Made by a program: the position numbers and the translations under genes
In this document: in pieces, positions 1 through 8,293 of the stretch
Position numbering within the stretch: position 1 is the stretch's first letter
Layout: each line of letters begins with the position of its first letter
From: OMIS01 sp044350895
GTDB lineage: Bacteria; Patescibacteriota; Microgenomatia; UBA1400; PJMF01
DNA length: 64,000 nucleotides
Assembly: GCA_044350895.1 (NCBI GenBank)
Contig: JBILGT010000002.1
Coordinates: 37,063-101,062, forward strand
Reading direction: 5' to 3'
The notes under the pieces: generated by a model
What the model saw: the letters and a program-made list of their open reading frames with translations, nothing else
The model's database searches: none
Told to the model about the DNA's origin: nothing

Positions 1-485
1 ACAGAGATGCAATTAGTGATAATGGTCTTATAGATTTTTCAGTAGTTGTCGAGGATTTGATAGCACAGTCTGTCGAAATGCTTTCACATCCTATATCTAA
101 AATTGATAATTTAGTTGCTGCACTAGAAGACCAGCCATTTGATAGAACCACTAAGGGACTTAGTAAAGAGTCGCATCACAAGATTAGCGCTGCATTCAGA
201 ACTATTCATCAATCATTGGCGGAGAACTTTGGAAGCCGCAGAATGACAACAGCGGGACAAACATGTTTTGGTTATATAACTAGACGTTGCGAGCGCGTTG
301 AGACTAGAATTGATGATTCTAATCGGCTCAGTTTACGTGATTTAGTTTTCTTGGGACTTCTTTCACAAGGCACATTAGCAAAACTTCAAGAATATGTGTT
401 GGAATTAACAAATGCCATTGGTAAAGATGCCCTCGGAAAACATTCAGGTGCAGATACATTGGTAAAGTACGCATTCGGCGCTTAA
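1..485 (+). CDS. Hypothetical protein, 5'-truncated by the window edge
   Basis: The reading frame is open from base 3 to the TAA at 483-485 with no upstream stop, so the true start lies outside the window; the TTG at 57 is only an internal candidate. The visible part is about 160 residues, soluble and mostly helical, with no signal peptide or membrane segment. I recognise no family. The C-terminal half (residue motifs LRDLVFLGLLSQG and YVLELTNAIG) looks like a helical bundle. It converges on the minus-strand SpoIID gene with only 8 bases between them and shares no obvious function with it. Codon use resembles the rest of the window. Confidence 0.6.
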   Translation, partial: RDAISDNGLIDFSVVVEDLIAQSVEMLSHPISKIDNLVAALEDQPFDRTTKGLSKESHHKISAAFRTIHQSLAENFGSRRMTTAGQTCFGYITRRCERVETRIDDSNRLSLRDLVFLGLLSQGTLAKLQEYVLELTNAIGKDALGKHSGADTLVKYAFGA

Positions 486-493
486 TTTATTAC

Positions 494-2272
494 CTACTGT
501 TTGTACTCCACATTAAAAAATGCAAAGCCACTTTGAGGAATTCTCAGATAGCCTGGTGCGCGAAGATTAAATGTTGATTTGAACTCTTCACCAGAAATTG
601 CGATTGAGCCACGGTTTGTCTGGAACGTAACAGTCGCTGTTTGCCCATTTCCGCCATGTGAAACACTCACCCCACTAATACTTGTCACCGCTCCACCCGA
701 GCCATTAGCAAAATTACGGAGTTCTTCTTTAGAATATGGATTGCCACTGCCGCCACCAATATTACACTCATTAATTGTCGTTGGCACAATTCTTCCAGAG
801 TCAGCTCCGTTTGGATTTTTGCGAACAATCCAGGCATTAATAATGTCAGCCATTTCTTCTTGTGAAAGCCAAGGATGGTTTCGACCACAGTTGGCACCAC
901 TACTAGAATACCCATTGCGGTACCATGATTTATAGAACCACGGACTTTTGGCAATACTTTCCCAGGCTCGGTTAGACCAATCGCCACTTCCTGATTTGTC
1001 TTGAGTATCCCAACCACTCTTTTTGGAATATCCCCCGTGTGTGGAAGCGTACTGGGTTGAAACAGGATTACCACCACCGTCTACGAGCACCCACCCTTTT
1101 GTTTCGTTAACGGCACTTTCCCATGCGCCACCCTTTTTACTATTCTTGAAAACTTGGCAACTTTCTGTTGTACAAATTGTTCGCTGCCCATTGTTCGTAT
1201 ATTTAATGGCAAAAGTTCGAGCTGCGATTGCTTGAGCTTTGAGAGCGTTAATATTCCAGCTTCCTGGCATTTCATAAATTCCTTGTAGGTATCGATCTTC
1301 AAATGAAATTTTTCCAACACCTTGCACATCAATGTCACCCATTTCGCTGTAGTCTTTTTTGATTGTGGCATCAGGATAATATGCTTTCAAAATATCTTCC
1401 ACAGACTGCCCAGCATCAGCACGGGCCTTTGCGCCGTATTGGCTCATACCATTTCGGTGCGTATATGCTCCAAAACTAAAAACTGCAAACGAATTACTTG
1501 GTGCTTGAGATTTGAAAGCAATCGATGCATTAAAATCATCAGCCAGTGGAACTTCTCCGACTGAAGTAATTGAAGTACCGGAACGTGCGGAAAGAATTGC
1601 TTCCTGTTTGGCATTAAGTTCAGCAATTTTGCCCGTTAACTCTTTTTGGTATGCCTTAGCCTTATTAATCTCAGCAGTAAAGAAGTCTGCTTGAGCATCA
1701 AGTTGCTTTTCCAACCCAGCCAAAGTGACTTGCCGTTGCTCCAAAGCCTTTTTATCAGATTCCAGTTTTGAGATATCTTGACCGACAGTATTAATGAGGT
1801 TCTGGTTCTTCTCACGAAGACTTGAGTGATAGGTCAGACCTTTAGTGAGATCAGCTGCGTCATCGCTGCTAAACACAACGAGGAGCGGTGAAACAACCCG
1901 AAGCTGTTTATACTGGCTACGCACTCTTTCTGAAAGAAGCGTGTAGTACACACCTAGCTCAGTTTCTCGTTTTTCAATGTCTGTGGCGAGCAAGGCGGCA
2001 TCTTTTTTGGCCTTTGCAATGCCTGATCTCGCACTAGTAATTCGCGATTCTAGGGTTGTAACTTCTTTCTCAAGCGGTTTTGTAGCATCTTCAGAAAGTT
2101 TTTTTAGGTTTTCTAGGTCCTGAATATCCTTCTCTAACTGCTCGATTTCATCGAGTGCTTGAACTGAAAAATGCATTGATTCAACAAAGTATTTACCACA
2201 TAAAGAAAAGGTGCTAAATATGAAAAAAAGCAACAACACAAAACGGGCAGTACGTGTTCGAAAGCGAGGCAT
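494..2272 (-). CDS. Coiled-coil protein with SpoIID/LytB-type peptidoglycan transglycosylase domain
   Basis: Starting at the ATG at 2272 (a TTG lies one codon upstream), the 592-aa product has an N-terminal hydrophobic signal or anchor (about residues 11-26), a long coiled coil (about 38-230, as in PcsB/EnvC-type hydrolase regulators) and a SpoIID domain from about residue 265. Visible SpoIID signatures are THRNGMSQYGAKARA and YLQGIYEMPGSW followed by ALKAQAIAARTFA; the Glu of YEMP matches the catalytic acid of the SpoIID lytic transglycosylases. It should act outside the membrane on denuded or cross-linked glycan. It is divergent from the secreted pilin fusion at 2403, so a role in opening the wall for the nearby secretion machine is plausible (inference). 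A weak -10 (TACACT on the minus strand, plus-strand 2283-2288) lies 10 nt before the ATG. Confidence 0.88.
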   Translation of the reverse strand: MPRFRTRTARFVLLLFFIFSTFSLCGKYFVESMHFSVQALDEIEQLEKDIQDLENLKKLSEDATKPLEKEVTTLESRITSARSGIAKAKKDAALLATDIEKRETELGVYYTLLSERVRSQYKQLRVVSPLLVVFSSDDAADLTKGLTYHSSLREKNQNLINTVGQDISKLESDKKALEQRQVTLAGLEKQLDAQADFFTAEINKAKAYQKELTGKIAELNAKQEAILSARSGTSITSVGEVPLADDFNASIAFKSQAPSNSFAVFSFGAYTHRNGMSQYGAKARADAGQSVEDILKAYYPDATIKKDYSEMGDIDVQGVGKISFEDRYLQGIYEMPGSWNINALKAQAIAARTFAIKYTNNGQRTICTTESCQVFKNSKKGGAWESAVNETKGWVLVDGGGNPVSTQYASTHGGYSKKSGWDTQDKSGSGDWSNRAWESIAKSPWFYKSWYRNGYSSSGANCGRNHPWLSQEEMADIINAWIVRKNPNGADSGRIVPTTINECNIGGGSGNPYSKEELRNFANGSGGAVTSISGVSVSHGGNGQTATVTFQTNRGSIAISGEEFKSTFNLRAPGYLRIPQSGFAFFNVEYKQ

Positions 2273-2324
2273 CAATGCCTGTAGTGTAACAGAAAATGTC
2301 CCCTATTTCCTTTCTTTTCTTAAA

Positions 2325-2338
2325 TGAGGTAAAATACA
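2325..2338 (+). promoter_or_regulatory. Putative promoter motif TGAGGTAAAATACA
   Basis: This 14-base string lies 64 nt before the ATG at 2403 and recurs identically at 35446-35459 upstream of virB4. TAAAAT could be the -10. It resembles the GGTATAATACA-type boxes found elsewhere in the window, so it may start the mRNA of the first pilin-fusion operon. Confidence 0.4.
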
Positions 2339-2402
2339 CTGTAGAAGCATCCTGAAAACGAACTCCAAGACAATTGGTGTTTTTTGTTGCTAGTAAAAAG
2401 AT

Positions 2403-3698
2403 ATGAAAAGAATACACAAATTTATAGTGAGTGCTAGTCTTTTCTTTGTTTTGATCCTCCAAAGCTTTATACAACCCCACACTGTCCGCGCAGCTGAGGC
2501 ATGTCCTGGTACAACTGAAGGTTTTGGTGTTGAGCTACCACCCTATACCACAGACCTAAAACATACCGTTAAATTTGATACAACAAATTGGAGTAAAGAT
2601 TACAAATATTTTATTGTGATTCGTTCAAGAGAATATGTTCCAGATATTGGTACTCGCAATGTAGAAGCAGATTCACCAGCATTTAAATTAGGAGCCGACA
2701 CGTCTGTTTCAGATAGTGATGGGAAAGTTACTCTCACAGGTTCCCAATTAACATACGAAATAACATCAAGTTGGGCACTGCAAAATCGCAATAATTCTTA
2801 TGATTATCAAGATAAACATTATGTAGAAATCCATCGATACGCAACTGTTGCGATTGGCAACACCTGGAACTACTTCTGTAGCGGAGGAACGTACACCACT
2901 TCACCAGGCATCAAAGGCTGCAAGATTACTGTTTACCAGAATCGCTCTGATCAAGGTGGACAAGCATGTTATCTAGGCGGCAGCAATAGTTGTATTCAAA
3001 CAAGTAGCAGTGAACAGGTGAATGTTCGGGTTGATAATTTAAAATACTCTGACGGCAAGGTTGTGGATGGTCTTGAAGTAAGCTTTGTGTTTGGGCAACC
3101 TGGCATGGGGGTAGCACCCGACTCTTTCCAAACAATCAGGAATGGTTCTGCTGCCGGTGCGTTTTACCCAAATGGGAGAGGCACCTTTAGTATTCAACTG
3201 AGAATGCGTCGCTGGGGCATCAACTATGATATTCCAGGATGTTACAGAGAAATCGAAGTTGAAGAAGTCTGTAATGATAAATGCAACAAAACTGAGACAA
3301 GTACTGATAGTACTGAGAATCTTGATATAGTTTCTGTTTTTCAAATTTGTTCTCAAATTAGTAACACTGAACTTAAGGCAAAATGTGAGGAGTGTGCCGG
3401 TGGCCCAGATGGTCGTAAGGGTGTTTGGACGGCGGTGGGGTGTATTGAACGCGATCCACAAAATATAGTGCAGCGCTTTATTGAGATTGGGCTAGGTGTA
3501 GGAGGCGGTATCTGCTTACTAATGACACTGGCCGCAGGCTTTATGATTACCACTTCTCAAGGTGATCCGAAACAGTTCAACGAAGCTAAAGACATGATTA
3601 CTTCAGCAATTGTTGGATTATTGTTTATAATTTTCTCAGTGTTCATTTTACAATTTATAGGTGTGACAGTCCTGCAAATTCCAGGATTTGGAAGCTAA
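2403..3698 (+). CDS. Secreted protein ending in a VirB2/TrbC-like pilin module
   Basis: The 431-aa product has a Sec signal peptide (about residues 1-30, cleavage near TVRAAE), a roughly 320-residue beta-rich, Cys-containing ectodomain of unrecognised family, and a C-terminal pilin-like hairpin. In the hairpin, one membrane helix (IGLGVGGGICLLMTLAAGF) is followed by a polar loop (TTSQGDPKQFNEAKD) and a second helix (AIVGLLFIIFSVFILQFIG). The helix-loop-helix is the same architecture as the ten small pilins at 9098-13863, so this looks like a minor or tip subunit carrying an adhesive head (inference). Its stop lies 10 nt before the next gene, which has the same plan, so the two form an operon. 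No homologue of the head can be named. Confidence 0.8.
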   Translation: MKRIHKFIVSASLFFVLILQSFIQPHTVRAAEACPGTTEGFGVELPPYTTDLKHTVKFDTTNWSKDYKYFIVIRSREYVPDIGTRNVEADSPAFKLGADTSVSDSDGKVTLTGSQLTYEITSSWALQNRNNSYDYQDKHYVEIHRYATVAIGNTWNYFCSGGTYTTSPGIKGCKITVYQNRSDQGGQACYLGGSNSCIQTSSSEQVNVRVDNLKYSDGKVVDGLEVSFVFGQPGMGVAPDSFQTIRNGSAAGAFYPNGRGTFSIQLRMRRWGINYDIPGCYREIEVEEVCNDKCNKTETSTDSTENLDIVSVFQICSQISNTELKAKCEECAGGPDGRKGVWTAVGCIERDPQNIVQRFIEIGLGVGGGICLLMTLAAGFMITTSQGDPKQFNEAKDMITSAIVGLLFIIFSVFILQFIGVTVLQIPGFGS

Positions 3699-3708
3699 TC
3701 ATATATCT

Positions 3709-5025
3709 ATGAACAAATTACGACTCTTTATCTTCACCACACTGATATTTTTGTTTACGTTCTTTATTCAAACTACTACCGTGCATGCTGCGATAGGTGC
3801 TGACTGTGGCAATCATGGAAGATGTGGGGGTACATCAGATGGTTGTGGTGCAAACGAAATTTGTATTGATGCTACCGTCTGGGATACACAAGGTGGTAAG
3901 TGTGAAGCGTCAAACGGACGCTGTGAGAATCGAGATGATTCAAGGAATGAAGTCTGCGGCTATACTGATGGTCTCCTGCATGGCACAGATCAATGGTGTG
4001 GAGCCCGCGGCGGCTGCGCCACAGGATACCTGTGTAATAGCACTTCTAAAAAATGTGAGCTTAATAATGGGGATACTGCTGGAGGCGCCGTTGGCTCAGC
4101 ATGTGCAAATATCCAGGAAGTATATGATAGCCAGTGTGGCTACTGGACTTCCAATCAATGTGGCGCAGCTGGCGTTTGTCAGACCGGGTATCGCTGCGTT
4201 GCTGTGACCTCAATCATTAGCCGAACTGGCTATGCCTGTAGACCAGATCCCACAGATGAACCCAATAAATGTCCAGGGTCTCCTACACAACCTGCAGTTG
4301 CATTGAGCTGTGGTGAATCTTCTGACAACCCAAATGCAACGTGCAGTTGTTCAGGCACTGGTGCTGGACTTGTTGACTTGGCCTACGGCAAAAAGTGTTG
4401 TGGCTGGAAACTAAATGGTGGAGCTGACTGTGGTGCAACAAGCCCCACTACCCCCCTCCTGTGTGGCCAAACTTCTGCAAATAGTACGGCAACCTGTGGT
4501 TGTACAGGAGCAACTCTCACTCGGAATACCAATGTCGACGCAACAACAGAACGCAATCAAATGTACTGTTGTGGGTGGATAAACGGCAAAAGTTGCGGAA
4601 GTACCAAACCAGCCACCCCAGTAGATCCAGCAAATCCTGTTGATCCTACAGATCCTGGAACAGGTGGTGCTGATGACACGACAACTTTAGATATTTTTGC
4701 AGGTCCGAATTCTGAAGACTTTAAACTACTCAATCCTATTGCAAACTTCAGTACTGATGCCGCAGCGCGAGCTTCATTTACCTCTCCTGGTGGAATTATT
4801 TCGCGGGTGCTTCTCTTTGCATTTCCAATTGCAGGATTAATCCTGTTTGTAATGCTAGTCATTGCAGGATTCCAGATTGTAGCTGGGGCAGCATCAAGTG
4901 GCAGTAAATCAATTGATGCTGGTAAACAACGTGCCAGCAATGCACTCCTTGGCTTTGTGCTACTCTTCGTTGCCTACTGGGTAATGCAGATTATTGAAAC
5001 AATTTTTGGAATTACGATTCTCTAA
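3709..5025 (+). CDS. Cys-rich secreted protein with VirB2/TrbC-like C-terminal pilin module
   Basis: I chose the ATG at 3709, which puts the hydrophobic core directly after MNKLRLF; a TTG at 3688 would overlap the previous gene. The 438-aa product has a signal peptide (cleavage near VHAAIG), then about 30 cysteines in CGxxGxC-like repeats. Two tandem units of about 52 residues share a C-G-E/Q-x(9)-T-C-x-C core and a later CCGW motif. A Pro/Asp linker leads to two membrane helices (IAGLILFVMLVIAGFQIV and ALLGFVLLFVAYWVMQIIE) separated by the polar loop SSGSKSIDAGKQRAS. The disulfide-rich head suggests a rigid, exposed adhesin on a pilin base (inference). Confidence 0.8.
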   Translation: MNKLRLFIFTTLIFLFTFFIQTTTVHAAIGADCGNHGRCGGTSDGCGANEICIDATVWDTQGGKCEASNGRCENRDDSRNEVCGYTDGLLHGTDQWCGARGGCATGYLCNSTSKKCELNNGDTAGGAVGSACANIQEVYDSQCGYWTSNQCGAAGVCQTGYRCVAVTSIISRTGYACRPDPTDEPNKCPGSPTQPAVALSCGESSDNPNATCSCSGTGAGLVDLAYGKKCCGWKLNGGADCGATSPTTPLLCGQTSANSTATCGCTGATLTRNTNVDATTERNQMYCCGWINGKSCGSTKPATPVDPANPVDPTDPGTGGADDTTTLDIFAGPNSEDFKLLNPIANFSTDAAARASFTSPGGIISRVLLFAFPIAGLILFVMLVIAGFQIVAGAASSGSKSIDAGKQRASNALLGFVLLFVAYWVMQIIETIFGITIL

Positions 5026-5050
5026 AATTTATCAGAAAAAGTTTTATAGT

Positions 5051-5764
5051 TTACTTGCCGAATCTTCGTTTGCGTGATGCATATTCTTCTAAAAGTTCGT
5101 CAAACTTCTCAGGGGTAAATTCTGGAAAATAAAATTTTGGGAATGCTAACTCAGCATACTCACTTTGCCAAAGCAAAAATCCAGAGCTGCGGTGCTCACC
5201 ACTCGTGCGAATAATGAAGTCTGGATCAGGGATACCTACTGTATCAAGTGCTTGTTCAACTTCTTCTTTTGTAATTGGTTTTGTTGTAGTCGTTACCCCT
5301 GACGCTTCGCGTGCTGCAACCAAACTATTTACGGTTCTTAAAAGCTCATCTCTTCCACCGTAGTTCATTGCAAAAATGACGGTGATACCAGTATTATCTT
5401 TGGTCAGATCAATTCCCCGCTGTATTCGTTCCTGGATCTCAGAATCAAATTTAGAGATATCACCAATTGTTTTTACACGGACATTTTTTTCGTGGAACTT
5501 TGGTACAAATACATCAAAAACTTCTTTGAAAAGATCAAGCAAGTATTCAACTTCACGTTTGTCACGCTGCCAATTTTCAGTACTAAAAATCCAAAATGTT
5601 ATATAGCGAACACCTCTAGCATGAGCGTGATCAACGAGTGGCTCAAAAACAGCATCTACAGCTCGTCTGTGGCCCAACAAAACCTCCAGTTTATGCTCTC
5701 TCGCCCAACGTCGGTTGCCATCACAAATAATTGCTACATGTTCTGGAAGTGTGTTGTCAGACAT
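5051..5764 (-). CDS. uppS: Undecaprenyl diphosphate synthase (cis-prenyltransferase)
   Basis: It elongates farnesyl or a similar diphosphate with IPP in cis to make the lipid carrier of peptidoglycan synthesis. At 237 aa it is of normal length. The N-terminal HVAIICDGNRRWA contains the catalytic Asp (about D15) of the HVAIIMDGNxRWA family motif, FWIFSTENW matches the conserved hydrophobic-tunnel segment, and RTSGEHRSSGFLLWQ with YAELAF matches the C-terminal IPP-binding motif. It is the last gene of a minus-strand operon, 2 nt after the isopentenyl phosphate kinase, which couples salvage of the C5 unit with its use. Confidence 0.96.
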   Translation of the reverse strand: MSDNTLPEHVAIICDGNRRWAREHKLEVLLGHRRAVDAVFEPLVDHAHARGVRYITFWIFSTENWQRDKREVEYLLDLFKEVFDVFVPKFHEKNVRVKTIGDISKFDSEIQERIQRGIDLTKDNTGITVIFAMNYGGRDELLRTVNSLVAAREASGVTTTTKPITKEEVEQALDTVGIPDPDFIIRTSGEHRSSGFLLWQSEYAELAFPKFYFPEFTPEKFDELLEEYASRKRRFGK

Positions 5765-5766
5765 AG

Positions 5767-6570
5767 TTACTTTGTAATTGCAGTTCCTACTACAGTATCA
5801 CCAATAAGAGAGTGAAATAATGCATCTTTTTTTAGGCCTGAGATAATGCCCACCTGCATTCCTGCAGCAGCAAGTTTCATTGATTCTTCAATTTTATGTG
5901 CCATGCCACCAGTTACATCAAATCCTTTTGTGACTCCAATTAGCTTTTCCACTTCTCTGATATTTTCTTCAGTGATGTGCGGAATTACTGCGCCAGATGC
6001 ATCAAGTACACCCGCCACTTCAGTGACATGAATAATTTTCTGAATACTGTATTTATCTGAATCAATAAAGTGCTCAGCAATGTATCCTAGTATTTTTTCA
6101 GTAGACCAAATTGTACATCCTTTAGTACTATCCACTAATACATCTCCACCTGTAATTGGGACCATGCCTTTTGCCAGATATTCCTCAAGGACATCGCCAC
6201 ACCAGTGTTTGGCTTTGTCTGAATCAGTTACCATGGAATTACTGAAGTAAAAACTTACTGCGGGGATTGAGTGTGCCAAGAACTCTTGCACCACAATTCG
6301 ATTGAGTTGTGCAGCACTATCTTGAGTTACCGCCATACCCATTCTACTGTCTTCATTGATGAATCCATCCATTGTCTTGTAACGCAGTGCAGGTGCATGT
6401 GCGAAACTACCTTGACCATGTCCCACAATATACAAACCACCAGTTTGATGTTGGGCACGAACAATTTCAGTCACGAGCTGTTTGAGGACATCTGCTCGTA
6501 CCATCATCGGAACTTCTTTATTTGTGATGATTGAGCCACCGAGTTTGATGAGTGTAAGTTTTTGTTTCAT
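5767..6570 (-). CDS. Isopentenyl phosphate kinase (amino-acid kinase family)
   Basis: The 267-aa protein fits ATP-dependent phosphorylation of isopentenyl phosphate to IPP, as in the archaeal alternative mevalonate pathway. The N-terminal IKLGGSIIT is the kinase-superfamily nucleotide motif. VGHGQGSFAH (about residues 49-58) carries the His (H58) that marks isopentenyl phosphate kinases within the GGGSFGH region. ITGGDVLVD, TEVAGVLD and DVTGGMAHKI are the later conserved blocks. Its start overlaps the NUDIX gene stop by 4 nt. The same operon holds IPP isomerase and UppS, which strongly supports the substrate. Alternatives such as glutamate 5-kinase or UMP kinase fit the motifs and context worse. 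Confidence 0.88.
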   Translation of the reverse strand: MKQKLTLIKLGGSIITNKEVPMMVRADVLKQLVTEIVRAQHQTGGLYIVGHGQGSFAHAPALRYKTMDGFINEDSRMGMAVTQDSAAQLNRIVVQEFLAHSIPAVSFYFSNSMVTDSDKAKHWCGDVLEEYLAKGMVPITGGDVLVDSTKGCTIWSTEKILGYIAEHFIDSDKYSIQKIIHVTEVAGVLDASGAVIPHITEENIREVEKLIGVTKGFDVTGGMAHKIEESMKLAAAGMQVGIISGLKKDALFHSLIGDTVVGTAITK

Positions 6571-7112
6571 TCAGTTGCTCCTTGTTGTAATAATCCTTCG
6601 GCAAGAATTCTTTGTGCAGCAATATACACATATGGACGTAAAATTTTTGGACCTTCTGTCTCAAGAAAATCTGGTAATGCGATGGTTGCAATAGTGATAC
6701 TTGGGTACTTATTTTTCAAATACACCAGCTCCGCTTCTGTCAAAGTTACTTTATGACCTACAGCATCAAAGACAACGGTTCCAGGTTTGTTGACTTTACG
6801 TTGCTCCACCCGAACTATAGGGAGACCATTGCTTATTCGATTCAGGGTGAGAGGTAAACCACGCTCCTCAAAACTTTCACGAACAATTGTAGTCCTCATA
6901 TCAGCATGTTCACCATCCTCTACACCGCCACCAATCATGCAAAACATTCCTGCTAGCAAACTCACCCATTCTGAGAAAAGTTCAGAATTTGGAATTCTCT
7001 CCTGTTTTCCGGCATCTTCAGGATGAACCCCAAAAAAAATTGTGCCGTCATTAGTTGGATTCATCAGCCAAGCATATGCTCCCAAATGTATTTTTTCTGT
7101 GGAATTAGACAT
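6567..7112 (-). CDS. NUDIX hydrolase family protein
   Basis: The 181-aa protein carries a recognisable NUDIX box, GGGVEDGE followed by IVRESFEERGL, but the gap between the GE and RE elements is two residues longer than the canonical seven. The REx2EE metal ligands are present. The substrate cannot be read from the sequence. It lies between IPP isomerase (1-nt gap) and isopentenyl phosphate kinase (4-nt overlap), so a prenyl-phosphate substrate is attractive; plant NUDIX enzymes that dephosphorylate IPP to isopentenyl phosphate are known partners of this kinase. A nucleotide-housekeeping role is the alternative. No signal peptide is seen. Confidence 0.8.
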   Translation of the reverse strand: MSNSTEKIHLGAYAWLMNPTNDGTIFFGVHPEDAGKQERIPNSELFSEWVSLLAGMFCMIGGGVEDGEHADMRTTIVRESFEERGLPLTLNRISNGLPIVRVEQRKVNKPGTVVFDAVGHKVTLTEAELVYLKNKYPSITIATIALPDFLETEGPKILRPYVYIAAQRILAEGLLQQGATE

Positions 7113-7113
7113 A

Positions 7114-7707
7114 TTATTTTTCTCCTAAGTTTTTAGACAATTTCAGTAATAGGTCATTTCTCTCTAGCATAATCACAAACCAGGGCGCCCAGTCTTTACT
7201 CACTGCTCTATCACACACTTTTTCCCAGCTCACCCACTCAATTGCAGCAACTTCATCAGGATTCGGCGCAACAGTTCCCTCAAACCACCCCATAAATACT
7301 TGATCAATTTCGTTTTCACTAAACTCATCGTTACATCGTACTTGGTACTGAAACTTCTCAACTGGGTGCAACTCAATTGGCTTTCCATTTTCATCATTTG
7401 TAATACCTAATTCAGCTTCCAATCTTCGCCGAGCGCAGGCTTCATAACTTTCATCTGGCCACACATTCCCACAAGCAGTATTTGCCCACTGTAATGTACC
7501 CACAATTTTTTTGGCACTTCTCTGCTGAATAAGCAGTTCATACTCGCCCGAAGCATTTTCTCTAAACATGAAAACAGAAATTGCCCGGTGCAGTTTTCCT
7601 TCGCCTCGATGCGCCTCAAGTTTATCCATTGATCCAATCACCACATCGTCAGAGGTCACCAAAGTTACAAGATCAGTTTGTGGAATTTGATTAGACAAGT
7701 TGTTCAT
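7114..7707 (-). CDS. idi: Isopentenyl-diphosphate delta-isomerase, type 1 (NUDIX fold)
   Basis: It interconverts IPP and DMAPP in the cytoplasm. The 197-aa product matches Idi-1 along its length: a His pair in EAHRGEGKLHRA (H33, H40), QQRSAKK, WANTACGN containing the catalytic Cys (C79), RRRLEAELGI, and the ENE metal and catalytic motif in FSENEIDQVF. One feature is odd: the metal-binding His that follows the Cys in the E. coli enzyme (CGH) is Asn here. Activity or metal preference could therefore differ, although the other ligands are intact. It heads the IDI-NUDIX-IPK-UppS gene run and overlaps a small upstream ORF by 17 nt. Confidence 0.88.
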   Translation of the reverse strand: MNNLSNQIPQTDLVTLVTSDDVVIGSMDKLEAHRGEGKLHRAISVFMFRENASGEYELLIQQRSAKKIVGTLQWANTACGNVWPDESYEACARRRLEAELGITNDENGKPIELHPVEKFQYQVRCNDEFSENEIDQVFMGWFEGTVAPNPDEVAAIEWVSWEKVCDRAVSKDWAPWFVIMLERNDLLLKLSKNLGEK

Positions 7708-7933
7708 GTTCCTCTGCTTGATCTACTAAAATAAATAGCGCAGGAAGCAACAATCCTGCTTCAGGTAGTGACGCTTTCGCTTTTGGTATTTCTTTTCGTT
7801 TTACCAATTGATCAGTAGATAACTTATAATTACCAGGATATCCACCCCATAACAATTGTTCTTTATTTCTCCAACATGACCGTTCGATTGACATACATAG
7901 TATTAGTCGCAAAAGCATAGCAAAATCATGCAC
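7691..7933 (-). CDS. Small hypothetical protein filling an operon gap
   Basis: This 80-aa frame (GTG at 7933; ATG alternative at 7918) fills what would otherwise be a 247-nt hole in a tightly packed minus-strand operon. It begins 21 nt after the preceding gene and overlaps idi by 17 nt, which is the main evidence that it is real. The protein has a basic middle (LVKRKEIPKAKA), a hydrophobic stretch (GLLLPALFILVD) and an acidic end (QAEEHEQLV). I recognise no family. It could instead be the decayed remnant of a longer gene or a leader region of idi. Confidence 0.38.
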   Translation of the reverse strand: MHDFAMLLRLILCMSIERSCWRNKEQLLWGGYPGNYKLSTDQLVKRKEIPKAKASLPEAGLLLPALFILVDQAEEHEQLV

Positions 7934-7954
7934 TCAAAAATAAATTGAGAGAGG

Positions 7955-8293
7955 TTACTCGGAAAAAGCTATCCAGAAGCGGATCAATAAGTAAAACAAT
8001 AAAATTTGCCAATATACACAAAAAAGCACCAACCAATTTGCAAAAAATGGGATCAGATCACAACCAAAAAAGCTGGTAGTTTGACAAGAAAAAATAAACC
8101 GGACTGCTGGCACAACCAGAAAAAACCAGACAATTTTTGCCAAAACATACACGGCCACTGGCAAGAAAGTCATCCAGGCAAATACTCTCTCTCGAGTCAG
8201 CGACTGCATTGTTTGATATGGGTGCAGTAACAGACCACCAGTGATCTGTGCAACAGAGTATATGAATGAAGCAAGGAACGCGCGGTTGTTCAT
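7955..8293 (-). CDS. Small polytopic membrane protein (Yip1-like)
   Basis: The 112-aa product has about three hydrophobic helices (about residues 43-62, 65-85 and 87-108) after an amphipathic N-terminus with the pattern LLHPYQTMQSLTRE. That pattern resembles the entry segment of Yip1-type bacterial membrane proteins. Its ATG overlaps the stop of the upstream 71-aa gene by 4 nt (ATGA), so the two are translationally coupled. It lies between the sigma-factor pair and the isoprenoid genes. The function is unknown; help with membrane lipid sensing or transport is only a guess from context. Confidence 0.65.
   Translation of the reverse strand: MNNRAFLASFIYSVAQITGGLLLHPYQTMQSLTRERVFAWMTFLPVAVYVLAKIVWFFLVVPAVRFIFSCQTTSFFGCDLIPFFANWLVLFCVYWQILLFYLLIRFWIAFSE

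Noticed and set aside
579..1694. Several plus-strand and alternative-frame ORFs of 60-130 aa inside the SpoIID gene
   Set aside because: They are antisense or frame shadows of a well-supported gene.
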